Source: Phaeospirillum sp. (lineage in GTDB: Bacteria > Pseudomonadota > Alphaproteobacteria > Rhodospirillales > Magnetospirillaceae). From it: DNA of 38,406 bases. This document shows, in pieces, positions 16,582-24,538 of this stretch (positions are counted from its first letter, which is position 1; the number at the start of each line of letters is the position of its first letter). Made by a program: the position numbers and the translations under genes. Location: positions 1 through 38,406 of the forward strand of contig JAVBXM010000034.1 in NCBI GenBank assembly GCA_030824585.1, given 5' to 3'. The notes under the pieces are model-generated. The model was given only the letters and a program-made list of their open reading frames with translations, did no database searches and was not told the DNA's origin.

Positions 16582-16860
16582 GATGCGTCTCCTCACGTTG
16601 ACCTTCCGCAAGGGTCGTGCGGATGGCGTGAAAGTGAGGCGGCTCAAAATTCTGACCGGATGCCGGAATGGTACTCACTAGACAATTTGGGGGCGGTCGA
16701 GGCGGCTACGCCGTCCATTCACACTCGTGCAGCCTCCGGCTCATACTCGCCAGCGGATGCTCCCCGGAACATCATTCGGCAGGTTCAAGGGTGCGACTTT
16801 GGTTCCCGTGATACCCCGGTGATACCCGGAGCCGCTCAGGCCATTATACCCCAAAAATGG
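16582..16860. other. Gene-free stretch: relaxase leader and possible oriT/island edge
   Basis: This stretch upstream of the relaxase gene has no supported gene. On the minus strand at 16674-16680 it carries TAGTGAG, similar to the TAGTGTG seen at nick sites of MobV plasmids, near a small CCGG-cat-CCGG inverted repeat. A tandem GTGATACCC(C/G)G duplication lies at about 16808-16828. A frame that begins inside the tRNA and runs leftward through here is rejected as a gene. Confidence 0.35.
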
Positions 16861-16861
16861 A

Positions 16862-16894
16862 AAGCCCCCGAAAGGCGTTACCTTTCGGGGGCTT
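16862..16894 (-). terminator. Intrinsic terminator of tRNA-Phe
   Basis: A perfect 14-bp stem (AAGCCCCCGAAAGG with its complement 16881-16894) with loop CGTTA starts four bases after the tRNA CCA. On the minus strand it is followed by TTTCCATTTTT, a good T-tract. Confidence 0.9.
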
Positions 16895-16898
16895 GAAG

Positions 16899-16974
16899 TG
16901 GTGCCCAGGGGCGGAATCGAACCACCGACACTGCGATTTTCAGTCGCATGCTCTACCAACTGAGCTACCTGGGC
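16899..16974 (-). tRNA. tRNA-Phe (anticodon GAA)
   Basis: A 76-base cloverleaf with encoded CCA. The acceptor stem GCCCAGG pairs with CCTGGGC, the D-arm GCTC-AGTTGGTA-GAGC is canonical, the anticodon loop is CTGAAAA with GAA at 16941-16939, and the T-arm is GTCGG-TGGTTCGATTC-like with TTCGATT. It decodes UUC/UUU. It lies at the edge of the mobile region, and tRNA genes are common integration sites for islands. Confidence 0.97.
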
Positions 16975-17003
16975 CTCGCACGCCTCGCGGCGAAGAGGAG
17001 GCG

Positions 17004-17033
17004 CTTATAGGCGACTTTCGGCGCCTTGGTCAA
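17004..17033 (-). promoter_or_regulatory. Sigma-70 type promoter of tRNA-Phe
   Basis: On the minus strand, -35 TTGACC (17033-17028) and -10 TATAAG (17009-17004) are separated by 18 bases. They are positioned to start transcription about 23 bases before the mature tRNA. Confidence 0.7.
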
Positions 17034-17054
17034 GCCCCCCTGAGGCAAAAAAGT

Positions 17055-17225
17055 TCAATCGTCCTCGGGAAGGCCTTCCGGGTCTTCCACGGCCGGCGCC
17101 CGGTAGGATTCGTTCAGCCAGCGATGCAGGTCCACGTCGGCGCAACGGGTCGAGCAGAAGGGCTTGTACTTGGGCTCGGCGGGCTTGCCGCAGATGAGAC
17201 AGGCCTGGGCCTTTTCCTCGGTCAT
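17055..17225 (-). CDS. yacG: DNA gyrase inhibitor YacG (zinc-binding)
   Basis: A 56-residue zinc-ribbon protein with the YacG pattern CLIC (9-12) and CSTRC (24-28), followed by DLHRWLNESYR and an acidic tail. In other bacteria YacG binds GyrB and inhibits supercoiling. The ATG at 17225 overlaps the stop of the RNase gene (ATGA), so translation is coupled. The start inside the upstream gene is supported by the family length. It is the last gene of the leftward cluster before tRNA-Phe. Confidence 0.92.
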   Translation of the reverse strand: MTEEKAQACLICGKPAEPKYKPFCSTRCADVDLHRWLNESYRAPAVEDPEGLPEDD

Positions 17226-18283
17226 CGGGTCATTTCCTCGATCAGCACGTCCTCGGGAGCGCGGGCGGCATCCTCCCGGATGGTCAGGGGGTGGCCCAGG
17301 CGGCGTTCGGCTTCCGCCCGCTCGGCGGCCAGCCCCGCCAGGGCGGCGGCCACCGGGGGAGCAGCGCGCAGGGCCAGTACCTTGCCCGGCCGGGCCAGCG
17401 CCTCGGCCAGCAGCGACCGCAGGGCGGCCAGGGCCAGGGTTTCCGGGGTGGCCGCCCGGGCGCGGCGGCACAGCAATTCGGCCAGGGCGGAGCCGCGCCG
17501 CTCGCGGGTCAGTTCCACCAGCCCCAGGGACGATACCCCGAACACATGGGTGGGAACCGGGTCGGCCGCCACCGCCTGCTTCAACGCCTCGGCCAGGCGG
17601 AACAGCGGTTTGCGGTCGCGGCCCGAGACGAAATCCACCACCACCTGCCCGCCGATATTGCGTAGGCGTAGCTGGCGGGCGATTTCCGCCACGGCCAGCC
17701 CATTGACCTCGGCGGGGCGGACACCGGCGGAATCGACGTCGATGGCGGTCAGGGCGGCGGCCTGCTCGATGACCAGCCGTCCACCGCCCGGCAGCGGCAC
17801 CACCGGATCGAGGGCGGCCTCCAACACCTCATCCACCTCGTGGTGGGCGTTGGGAACGATCCGGACGCCGGGAAAGGCGGCGCGCAGACCCTCCAGCGGG
17901 TCGGGCCGGCGCAGCAGGGCCGGGACCTCCCCCAACGCCGGGAAACCATCCTCGGGGGCCAGCAGAGGCCCCTTGCCGCCTCGGGCCTCGGCCCGCACCC
18001 GCACCACCGCCGTGGCGCCTTCGGACAGGCCCAGGCCCCTGGCGCCGGGCAGGAAGCCCGGGCGGTCGCTCCGGCCCAATTCCACGAAAGCGGCATCCAG
18101 CCCCTTGTCCAGGGCGGTTACCCGGCCGCGGAACACGGACCCCAGCAGCAGGGAGGGACGGTCGACGACCAGTTCCAGCGGGCGGCCATCGGCCAGTACC
18201 AGATAGCGGGCCTCGCCGGGGCCGGCGGAAACCAGGAGCTGGTATGCGGGCGGGACGCCCACGCTCCGGGAGGGCTCGGTCAC
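17222..18283 (-). CDS. Ribonuclease E/G family protein, short form
   Basis: A 353-residue RNA-processing enzyme from GTG 18283, which overlaps the maf stop (GTGA). The S1-like part GSVFRGRVTALDKGLDAAFV is followed by VELGRSDRPGFLPG. The catalytic core carries the two metal-binding aspartates in TAIDVDSAG and VVVDFVSGRDRK. The protein lacks the long C-terminal scaffold of RNase E and is shorter than E. coli RNase G; the Zn-link cysteines typical of RNase E are not visible. In alphaproteobacteria such short RNase E/G paralogues sit between maf and yacG. Its specific substrates are unknown. Confidence 0.88.
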   Translation of the reverse strand: MTEPSRSVGVPPAYQLLVSAGPGEARYLVLADGRPLELVVDRPSLLLGSVFRGRVTALDKGLDAAFVELGRSDRPGFLPGARGLGLSEGATAVVRVRAEARGGKGPLLAPEDGFPALGEVPALLRRPDPLEGLRAAFPGVRIVPNAHHEVDEVLEAALDPVVPLPGGGRLVIEQAAALTAIDVDSAGVRPAEVNGLAVAEIARQLRLRNIGGQVVVDFVSGRDRKPLFRLAEALKQAVAADPVPTHVFGVSSLGLVELTRERRGSALAELLCRRARAATPETLALAALRSLLAEALARPGKVLALRAAPPVAAALAGLAAERAEAERRLGHPLTIREDAARAPEDVLIEEMTR

Positions 18284-18852
18284 GGCTGAAAGCCGAAACC
18301 GTCCAGCAACTGCGCCGTCTCGAACAGCGACAGGCCGACGATGTTGGAATAGGAGCCCTGAATGTCGCGGACATGGCGCGCCGCCAGCCCCTGGATGGCG
18401 TAGCCCCCCGCCTTGCCGTCCCATTCGCCGGAAGCGACATAGGCGGCGATCTCGGCATGGGACAGGCGCTTGAAGGTCACCGAGCTGGTCACCGTGCGGC
18501 GCCCCACCCGCCCGTCGGGAGCGATCAGGCAGATGCCGCCCACCACGCGGTGGCGGCGGCCGGACAACAGGTCCAGGCACTTGCGCGCGGTGGCTTCGTC
18601 CTCGGCCTTGGGCAGGATGCGGCGACCGCAGGCTACCACCGTATCGGCGGCCAGCACGAAGGCCCCCGGGTGGCGGTCAGCCACGGCAAGGGCTTTCGCC
18701 TCGGCCAGACGGCGGGCGTGGGGAACCGGCAATTCGCCTTTGAGGGGCGTCTCGTCGATATGGGCGGGGTCGACGAGACCGGGCGTGATGGCGATCTGGC
18801 GAAGCAGGTCGAGGCGCCTGGGCGATGCCGACGCCAACACCAGAACGGCCAT
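18280..18852 (-). CDS. maf: Maf-family nucleoside triphosphate pyrophosphatase
   Basis: A 190-residue cytosolic house-cleaning enzyme that hydrolyses non-canonical or excess NTPs to the monophosphate. Visible signatures are LASASPRRLDLL at the N-terminus, HIDETP, the catalytic AADTVV near residue 69, and SYSNIVGLSLFETAQLL at the end. The start ATG 18852 lies 5 bases after infA ends, and its stop overlaps the RNase start, so infA-maf-RNase-yacG form one operon. Confidence 0.95.
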   Translation of the reverse strand: MAVLVLASASPRRLDLLRQIAITPGLVDPAHIDETPLKGELPVPHARRLAEAKALAVADRHPGAFVLAADTVVACGRRILPKAEDEATARKCLDLLSGRRHRVVGGICLIAPDGRVGRRTVTSSVTFKRLSHAEIAAYVASGEWDGKAGGYAIQGLAARHVRDIQGSYSNIVGLSLFETAQLLDGFGFQP

Positions 18853-18856
18853 GATT

Positions 18857-19075
18857 TTACTTATAGCGGAAGGTGATGCGCCCCTTGGTCAGATCATAGG
18901 GCGTCATCTCGACGTTCACCCGGTCACCGGCCAGCACGCGAATGCGGTTCTTGCGCATCTTGCCGGACGTATGGGCAAGAATCTCATGGTCATTGTCGAG
19001 CTTCACCCGGAACATGGCGTTCGGAAGCAATTCCGTCACCGTCCCCGAAAACTCGATCACATCCTCTTTCGCCAT
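18857..19075 (-). CDS. infA: Translation initiation factor IF-1
   Basis: A 72-residue S1/OB-fold protein starting [20 protein letters not shown] and ending GRITFRYK, the full expected IF-1 length. IF-1 binds the ribosomal A site during initiation. GGAGG lies four bases before ATG 19075. An 88-base gap separates it from the phosphatase gene upstream, so a separate promoter is possible there; a TTGACC lies near 19139-19134 on the minus strand but no clear -10 follows. Confidence 0.98.
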   Translation of the reverse strand: MAKEDVIEFSGTVTELLPNAMFRVKLDNDHEILAHTSGKMRKNRIRVLAGDRVNVEMTPYDLTKGRITFRYK

Positions 19076-19163
19076 TTGTCCTCCAAACCGGGTTTTGCGC
19101 GCGCGACGATAAGTGAGCGCTGGCAGGTTTTTGGTCAAGCCTTTTCGAGCGGAAGCGGGGTTA

Positions 19164-19607
19164 TTATTCCCGTGCCATGCCCTGGGGCGGGAAGCGCTTG
19201 CGGATATGCCGCTCCAATTCGTCGCGCACTGCGCGGTAGGCGTCAAGGCGCACTTCGCGGCTGCCTTCGATCAACGTGGGGTCGAAGGTGGGCCAGAACT
19301 CCACCTCGCAGGCATTGTGCCGGGTCAGGTCCACCGCCTTGTGCTGGGCCTCGGGCGACAGCGACACCACCACGTCGAAACTGTCGTCCTCCAGTTCCTC
19401 GAACAGGCGCGGCTTGTGCTTGGAGACGTCGACGCCGATCTCGTCCATCACCTGGACCACGAAGGGATCGGGCTCGCCGCGCCGCACGCCGACGGAATAG
19501 ACGTAGATGCGCTTGCCGTGGATGCGCTTCATGATGCCTTCCGCCATGGGCGACCGCACCGCGTTCATGGTGCAGCAGAACAGCACGGCGGAGGGCAGGT
19601 CCCCCAT
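19164..19607 (-). CDS. Low molecular weight protein-tyrosine-phosphatase/ArsC-like protein
   Basis: A 147-residue protein with the phosphatase loop CTMNAVRS (C12-X5-R18) near the N-terminus and the general-acid region FWPTFDPT. It therefore belongs to the LMW-PTP/arsenate-reductase fold. Conserved placement between UPF0262 and infA is usual in alphaproteobacteria. Its substrate, phosphoprotein or arsenate, cannot be decided from sequence; no ars genes are nearby. The start has an SD-like GGGAG unusually close to the ATG. Confidence 0.9.
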   Translation of the reverse strand: MGDLPSAVLFCCTMNAVRSPMAEGIMKRIHGKRIYVYSVGVRRGEPDPFVVQVMDEIGVDVSKHKPRLFEELEDDSFDVVVSLSPEAQHKAVDLTRHNACEVEFWPTFDPTLIEGSREVRLDAYRAVRDELERHIRKRFPPQGMARE

Positions 19608-19614
19608 CTCCCGC

Positions 19615-20088
19615 CTACCCCCTGATGTGGAGGACGCAGATGAGGGTGAACAGGCGGCGCGCGGTGTCGAAATCCACGTCGATCTTGCCCCCCAGGCGCT
19701 CGCGCAGCAGTTCCGAGCCCTCGTTGTGCAGGCCGCGGCGGCCCATGTCGATGGCCTCGATCTGGCTGGGCGTCGACTTCTTGATGGCGGTGAAATAGCT
19801 TTCGCAGATCAGGAAGTAGTCCTTGACGATGGACTGGAAGGTCTTCAGCGGCAGCGGCACCTGCACCAGGGGCGATTCGTCCTCCCTGCGCACGTCGAAG
19901 ATCAGCCTTGTCTCCTCCAGCCGGAGATAGAGGGCATAGGGACCGACGAAGTCGCCGTTGGGGGCGAAGTAATTCTCTTCCAGCAGGTCGTAGAGGGCGA
20001 CGGCCCGCTCGTGCTCCACCTCGGCGGCGCGACGGACCTGGTGCTTCTCCACCAGTTCGATCTTGGCCAGCTTCTGGCGGTGAGGCAT
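19615..20088 (-). CDS. UPF0262 family protein
   Basis: A 157-residue protein of the UPF0262 family, known almost only from alphaproteobacteria, in the usual place just after hisD. Recognisable stretches are [38 protein letters not shown] and the end [11 protein letters not shown]. The ATG at 20088 overlaps the hisD stop (ATGA). The function is not established; the conserved linkage to hisGD and infA suggests co-regulation rather than a role in histidine synthesis. Confidence 0.92.
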   Translation of the reverse strand: MPHRQKLAKIELVEKHQVRRAAEVEHERAVALYDLLEENYFAPNGDFVGPYALYLRLEETRLIFDVRREDESPLVQVPLPLKTFQSIVKDYFLICESYFTAIKKSTPSQIEAIDMGRRGLHNEGSELLRERLGGKIDVDFDTARRLFTLICVLHIRG

Positions 20089-21386
20089 CAGCCCGGTCCC
20101 ATGTTGAGACGCAACGCCACGGACAGCCCATGCGCCCCCAGCCCCTCCGCCTCGGCCAGACGCACCGCCGCCGGACCGATGGCCCGCAAGCTGTCGGCAT
20201 CGCAGCCCAGGAGCGTGGTGCGCTTCATGAAGTCCAGCACCCCCAGGCCCGACGAGAAGCGGGCCGAGCGCGCCGTGGGCAGCACGTGGTTGGGGCCGCC
20301 GATATAGTCGCCCACCGCCTCGGGGGTGTAGCGCCCCAGGAAGATGGCGCCGGCGTGCCTGACCTTGGCGGCCAGGGCGTCGGGGTTCTCCACCGCCAGT
20401 TCCAGATGCTCGGGCGCGATGCGGTCGATCAGCGGCAGGGCGGCGTCCAGATCGGGCACCACGATGACGGCGCCATGGTTGTCCCAGCTTTCCCGGGCGA
20501 TCTTGGCGCGCGGCAGGGTCTTGAGGTGGGATTGCACCGCCTCGGCCACCCGGCGGCCGAAAGCGGCATCGTCGGTGATCAGGATGCTTTGCGCGGCGGT
20601 GTCGTGCTCGGCCTGGGACAGCAGGTCGGCGGCGATCCAGGCGGGATCGTTGAAGCGGTCGGCCACCACCAGGATTTCCGACGGCCCGGCGATCATGTCG
20701 ATGCCCACCGTGCCGAAGACCCGGCGTTTGGCGGCGGCCACCCAGGCGTTGCCGGGGCCGACGATCTTGTCCACCGGACGGATGGTCTCGGTGCCGAAGG
20801 CCAGGGCACCCACCGCCTGAGCACCGCCGACCCGGTAGATTTCATCGATCCCCGCCACCTTGGCGGCGGCCAGCACCAGCGGATTGAGCACGCCGCCGGG
20901 CGAGGGCACCACCATCACCAGCCGGGGCACCCCGGCGGCCTTGGCGGGAATGGCGTTCATCAGCACCGACGAGGGATAGGCGGCGGTCCCGCCCGGCACG
21001 TAGAGACCGGCGGCAGAAACCGGGCTCCAGCGCAGCCCCAGCCGCACTCCGGCGGCATCGGTGAAGGAATCGTCGGCAGGAACCTGACGGGCGTGGAAGG
21101 CGCGGATGCGCGTCGCCGCCAGTTCCAGGGCGCCGATCAGCTCGGGATCGCACGAGGCGTAAGCGGCCTCCACCTCGGCGGCGGTGATGCGCAGGGTGGC
21201 GGGTGTCAGGTCCAGGCGGTCGAAGCGCTTGGTGTACTCGATCAGCGCCGCGTCGCCGCGCGACCTCACTTCGGCCAGGATGGCGGCCACCGCCTGATCC
21301 ACGTCCTCGTCCACCTCGCGCTTCATGGCCAGCAGGGCGAGGAAGGCGGCTTCGAAGCCGGGACCCTGGGAATCGAGGTTCTGCAC
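20088..21386 (-). CDS. hisD: Histidinol dehydrogenase
   Basis: A 432-residue NAD- and zinc-dependent enzyme that oxidises L-histidinol to L-histidine, the last step of histidine biosynthesis. Signatures are [55 protein letters not shown] with the zinc and active residues, and [11 protein letters not shown] 21386 is chosen because GGAGG lies six bases upstream and the family N-terminus fits; upstream in-frame sequence belongs to hisG in another frame. Two bases separate it from the hisG stop. Confidence 0.97.
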   Translation of the reverse strand: MQNLDSQGPGFEAAFLALLAMKREVDEDVDQAVAAILAEVRSRGDAALIEYTKRFDRLDLTPATLRITAAEVEAAYASCDPELIGALELAATRIRAFHARQVPADDSFTDAAGVRLGLRWSPVSAAGLYVPGGTAAYPSSVLMNAIPAKAAGVPRLVMVVPSPGGVLNPLVLAAAKVAGIDEIYRVGGAQAVGALAFGTETIRPVDKIVGPGNAWVAAAKRRVFGTVGIDMIAGPSEILVVADRFNDPAWIAADLLSQAEHDTAAQSILITDDAAFGRRVAEAVQSHLKTLPRAKIARESWDNHGAVIVVPDLDAALPLIDRIAPEHLELAVENPDALAAKVRHAGAIFLGRYTPEAVGDYIGGPNHVLPTARSARFSSGLGVLDFMKRTTLLGCDADSLRAIGPAAVRLAEAEGLGAHGLSVALRLNMGPG

Positions 21387-21388
21387 GG

Positions 21389-22063
21389 TCAGCCTCCGCA
21401 GGCCTTGCGGCCACAAGCCTTGCGGAAAGCCTCGATCCAGCCGGTCATCTCGTCGGGGCGGGTCTTGAGCGCGGCGCGGTTGACGATCAGGCGGGACGTC
21501 ACCTCGGCCAGCACTTCCACCTCCTTCAGGCCGTTGGCCTTGAGCGTGGCGCCTGACGACACCAGGTCGACGATGCGGGTGCACAGGCCCAGGGACGGAG
21601 CCAGTTCCATGGCGCCGTTGAGCTTGACGCATTCGGCCTGGACGCCGCGCGCCGCGAAGTGGCGCCGGGTCACTTCCGGGTATTTGGTGGCGATGCGCAC
21701 GTGGCTCCAGCGCCGCGGGTCGTCCGAAGCGGCCAGGTCGTCGGGCTCGGCCACCGACAGGCGGCAGGCCCCGATGCCCAGGTCGAGCGGCGCATAGATT
21801 TCGGGATAGTCGAATTCCATCAGCACGTCGTTGCCGGCCACTCCCAGATGGGCGGCTCCGAACGCCACGAACGTGGCGACGTCGAACGAGCGCACCCGGA
21901 TGATGTCGATATGGGGATGGTTGGTGGCAAAGCGCAACAGTCGGGTCTTCGGATCATCGAAGGCGGGTTCCGGTTCGATGCCGGCGGCACGGACCAGCGG
22001 CATGGCCTCGTCGAGAATGCGGCCCTTGGGCAGGGCGATAACCAGTTTGTCTTGCGGGCTCAC
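21389..22063 (-). CDS. hisG: ATP phosphoribosyltransferase, short form
   Basis: A 224-residue enzyme for the first committed step, ATP + PRPP to phosphoribosyl-ATP. Its length, with no C-terminal regulatory domain, marks the HisG_S type, which needs a HisZ partner; no hisZ is in the window. Signatures are [15 protein letters not shown] at the N-terminus, [11 protein letters not shown], and the PRPP-binding region [20 protein letters not shown]. It is the first gene of the leftward his-infA cluster and is divergent from the OmpR-type regulator. Confidence 0.96.
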   Translation of the reverse strand: MSPQDKLVIALPKGRILDEAMPLVRAAGIEPEPAFDDPKTRLLRFATNHPHIDIIRVRSFDVATFVAFGAAHLGVAGNDVLMEFDYPEIYAPLDLGIGACRLSVAEPDDLAASDDPRRWSHVRIATKYPEVTRRHFAARGVQAECVKLNGAMELAPSLGLCTRIVDLVSSGATLKANGLKEVEVLAEVTSRLIVNRAALKTRPDEMTGWIEAFRKACGRKACGG

Positions 22064-22148
22064 GTCTATGGAATCTCACATCGTCCGGGGAGCCCTGTTT
22101 ACCCGGTTTCGCGCCCCCATTCCAGTGCGGAGAAACAATCTTTCGTCT

Positions 22149-22202
22149 GTTACCATCGGTTACCGAAAAGCAACCGACGCCGCGCACGCCGCGCGCTATA
22201 TT
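22149..22202 (+). promoter_or_regulatory. Candidate response-regulator box and promoter upstream of 22331
   Basis: Two identical hexamers GTTACC begin at 22149 and 22159, spaced exactly 10 bases, with a degenerate third copy GCAACC at 22170. Direct repeats on one helical face are the usual binding pattern of OmpR/PhoB regulators. A TATATT at 22197-22202 could be the -10. Autoregulation of the downstream two-component genes is the inferred purpose; control of divergent hisG is also possible. Confidence 0.4.
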
Positions 22203-22330
22203 TTACGGTGAACCACTGACGTGGCTCACCTCGTTGCCCCTCGCCGGGCGCTCGCCTCCGCGAGCTTGGCCGCCGCCGCAATGGCGGCTGAAAGCCGGTG
22301 AACAGATTGATTTGACGGTTCGCTGGCATC

Positions 22331-23056
22331 ATGGACACTACCAATCCGCATATCCTGGTCGTGGATGACGACCGCGAAATTCGCGACCTGCTGACCAAGT
22401 TCATGATGCGGCACGGCCTGAGGGTCAGTGCCGCCAAGGACGGCGTCGAGATGATGAAGGTGCTCGACGAGCGCCGCATCGATCTGGTCGTGCTCGACCT
22501 GATGCTGCCGGGCGAGGACGGGCTGTCGCTCTGCCGCCGCCTGCGGGAAACCCGCTCGGGCGTGCCGATCATCATGCTGACCGCCATGGGCGAGGATACC
22601 GACCGCATCGTCGGGCTGGAGATGGGCGCCGACGATTATGTCGCCAAGCCCTTCAATCCCCGGGAATTGCTGGCCCGCATCAAGGCGGTGCTGCGCCGGA
22701 CCCAGACCGCCGACGAGACCGCCCCCGACCGCGGCAGTACCAAGGTCGGCTTCCTGGGCTGGACCTTGGACCTGGCCAGCCGCGACCTGCTGTCGCCCGA
22801 CGGCGTGATGGTGGCGCTGTCGGCCGGCGAATTCGGCCTGCTGCAGGTGTTCGTCGAGCATCCCCGCAGGGTGCTGTCGCGCGACCAGTTGCTGGACTTC
22901 GCCCGGGGCCGTTCGGCGGTACCCTTCGACCGTTCCATCGACATCCAGGTCAGCCGCCTGCGCCGGCGCATCGGCGACGACGCCCGCGACCCGCAGATCA
23001 TCAAGACGGTGCGGGGCGGCGGCTATCTCTTCACCCCCGAGGTGGAACGGTCATGA
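22331..23056 (+). CDS. OmpR-family response regulator
   Basis: A 241-residue DNA-binding regulator. Residues 1-125 are the receiver with acidic pocket VVDDD, phosphoacceptor Asp56 in LVVLDLMLPG, the Thr switch in MLTAMG and Lys in YVAKPF. Residues about 140-235 are the winged-helix output domain ending IIKTVRGGGYLF. The stop overlaps the kinase ATG (ATGA), so the two are a cognate pair. No strong ribosome site is seen before ATG 22331. The pair plus the flavocytochrome gene form a likely operon. Confidence 0.95.
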   Translation: MDTTNPHILVVDDDREIRDLLTKFMMRHGLRVSAAKDGVEMMKVLDERRIDLVVLDLMLPGEDGLSLCRRLRETRSGVPIIMLTAMGEDTDRIVGLEMGADDYVAKPFNPRELLARIKAVLRRTQTADETAPDRGSTKVGFLGWTLDLASRDLLSPDGVMVALSAGEFGLLQVFVEHPRRVLSRDQLLDFARGRSAVPFDRSIDIQVSRLRRRIGDDARDPQIIKTVRGGGYLFTPEVERS

Positions 23057-24522
23057 GCCCCGCCCGCGCCACCGGCATCAGGCTGCTGCCCGACAGCGTG
23101 GTGGGCCGCACCGCGCTGGTGCTGGTCGCCGCCCTGATGATTTCGGTGGCGGCGGCGGTGGTGCTGTTCGCCATCCAGCGGCAGGAAGCGCTGGAATCCA
23201 TCGGCGGACGCAATGCCGCCGAGCGGGTGGCAGGATTGGTCACCCTGGCCGAGCAACTGGTGCCCGAGCTGCGCCGGGACACGCTCTCCAGCCAGGACAC
23301 TCCCAATTTCCGCGTCGGCTGGGGACCGCAGCCGGTCGCCCTGGACAACGAGGATTTCGGGCTGGCCGCCTATGTCCTCTCCGCCCTGGAAGAGGGGCTG
23401 GACGGACGCGAGATCAAGGTCTCCACCCGTCCCGGCCCGTTGCTGGGCGGCCCCAGCACCGGCATGGGGCGGGGACGGCACATGCACGGCCCCGGCGGCC
23501 CGGGAGGCCCGGGAGGCGGCCCCGGAATCGGCGGCGGTCCCGGCGGCGGCGGCGGCCGGGTAATCGGCCCGGCGCTGCGCGTCTCGGTGCATCTCAAGGA
23601 CGGCTCGTGGCTGAACGTGCTGGCCCCGCTGGATTTGGGCGATCCCTTGTGGCGGCCACGCTTCGTGGCGCCGCTGGTCATCGCCCTGGTGCTGGTCACC
23701 CTGGCCGGCCTGGTGGCGGTGCGGCGCGCCACCAGGCCCTTCGCCACCTTCGCCCAGGCCGCCGAACGCCTGGGAGTGGACGTCTCGGCGCCGCCCCTGG
23801 CCGAGGCCGGCCCGCGCGAGGTGCGGCAGGCGGCCCAGGCCTTCAACGTCATGCAAAGCCGCATCGCCCGCTTCGTGCAGGACCGCACCCAGATGCTGGC
23901 GGCCATCAGCCACGACCTCAAGACCCCCATCACCCGGCTGCGCCTGCGCGCCGAGTTCATGGACGACGACGACCAGCGCAACAAGATGCTGACCGACCTG
24001 GAGGAGATGGAGGCGATGATCGCCGCGACCCTGGCCTTCGCCCGCGACGACGCGGCCAGCGAGCCGCGCATCCGTCTCGACCTCGCCGCCATGGTCCAGG
24101 GCATGGTCGAGGACCTGGACGACCTGGGGGCCCGCTGCTCCTATGACGGGCCGGGTTCCCTGGTGGTCGAGGCCCGCCCGGCGGCCCTGAAGCGCGCCCT
24201 GGCCAATCTGATCGACAACGCCATCAAGTATGGCGGCGAGGCGGCGGTCACCCTGGGGACCGGCGGCCGCGACGCCCTGGTCACCATCGACGACCACGGG
24301 CCGGGCATCCCGGCGGAGGCGCGGGAACGGGTGTTCGCCCCCTTCGTGCGGCTGGAAGCCTCGCGCTCGCGCGATACCGGCGGCACCGGCCTGGGCCTTG
24401 CCGTGGCCCGCGCCGCCATCCGCGCCCATGGCGGCGACATCACGCTGTCCGACCGTCCGGGCGGCGGGCTGCGGGTGACGGTGAGCCTGCCGGGGATGGA
24501 AAGCCTGATAAGGGCGCATTGA
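23053..24522 (+). CDS. HAMP-containing sensor histidine kinase
   Basis: A 489-residue inner-membrane EnvZ-like kinase. TM1 spans about 18-40. The periplasmic domain of about 165 residues ends in a Gly/Pro-rich run at about 146-170 (GPGGPGGPGGG and GGGPGGGGG). TM2 is at about 208-226 and HAMP follows. The dimerisation/phosphoacceptor box AAISHDLKTPITRLR has His287. The ATPase boxes are NLIDNAIKYGG (N), DHGPGIP (G1) and GGTGLGLAVAR (G2). It should phosphorylate the adjacent regulator. The stimulus is unknown; neighbouring ferric-reductase-like cytochrome suggests redox or metal sensing, as inference. Confidence 0.95.
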   Translation: MSPARATGIRLLPDSVVGRTALVLVAALMISVAAAVVLFAIQRQEALESIGGRNAAERVAGLVTLAEQLVPELRRDTLSSQDTPNFRVGWGPQPVALDNEDFGLAAYVLSALEEGLDGREIKVSTRPGPLLGGPSTGMGRGRHMHGPGGPGGPGGGPGIGGGPGGGGGRVIGPALRVSVHLKDGSWLNVLAPLDLGDPLWRPRFVAPLVIALVLVTLAGLVAVRRATRPFATFAQAAERLGVDVSAPPLAEAGPREVRQAAQAFNVMQSRIARFVQDRTQMLAAISHDLKTPITRLRLRAEFMDDDDQRNKMLTDLEEMEAMIAATLAFARDDAASEPRIRLDLAAMVQGMVEDLDDLGARCSYDGPGSLVVEARPAALKRALANLIDNAIKYGGEAAVTLGTGGRDALVTIDDHGPGIPAEARERVFAPFVRLEASRSRDTGGTGLGLAVARAAIRAHGGDITLSDRPGGGLRVTVSLPGMESLIRAH

Positions 24523-24538
24523 CTGATAGGGGGCCGCC

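Noticed and set aside
16741-16959. Minus-strand frame that starts inside tRNA-Phe
   Set aside because: Its first 20 codons are the tRNA itself and the rest crosses the terminator, a common false gene.
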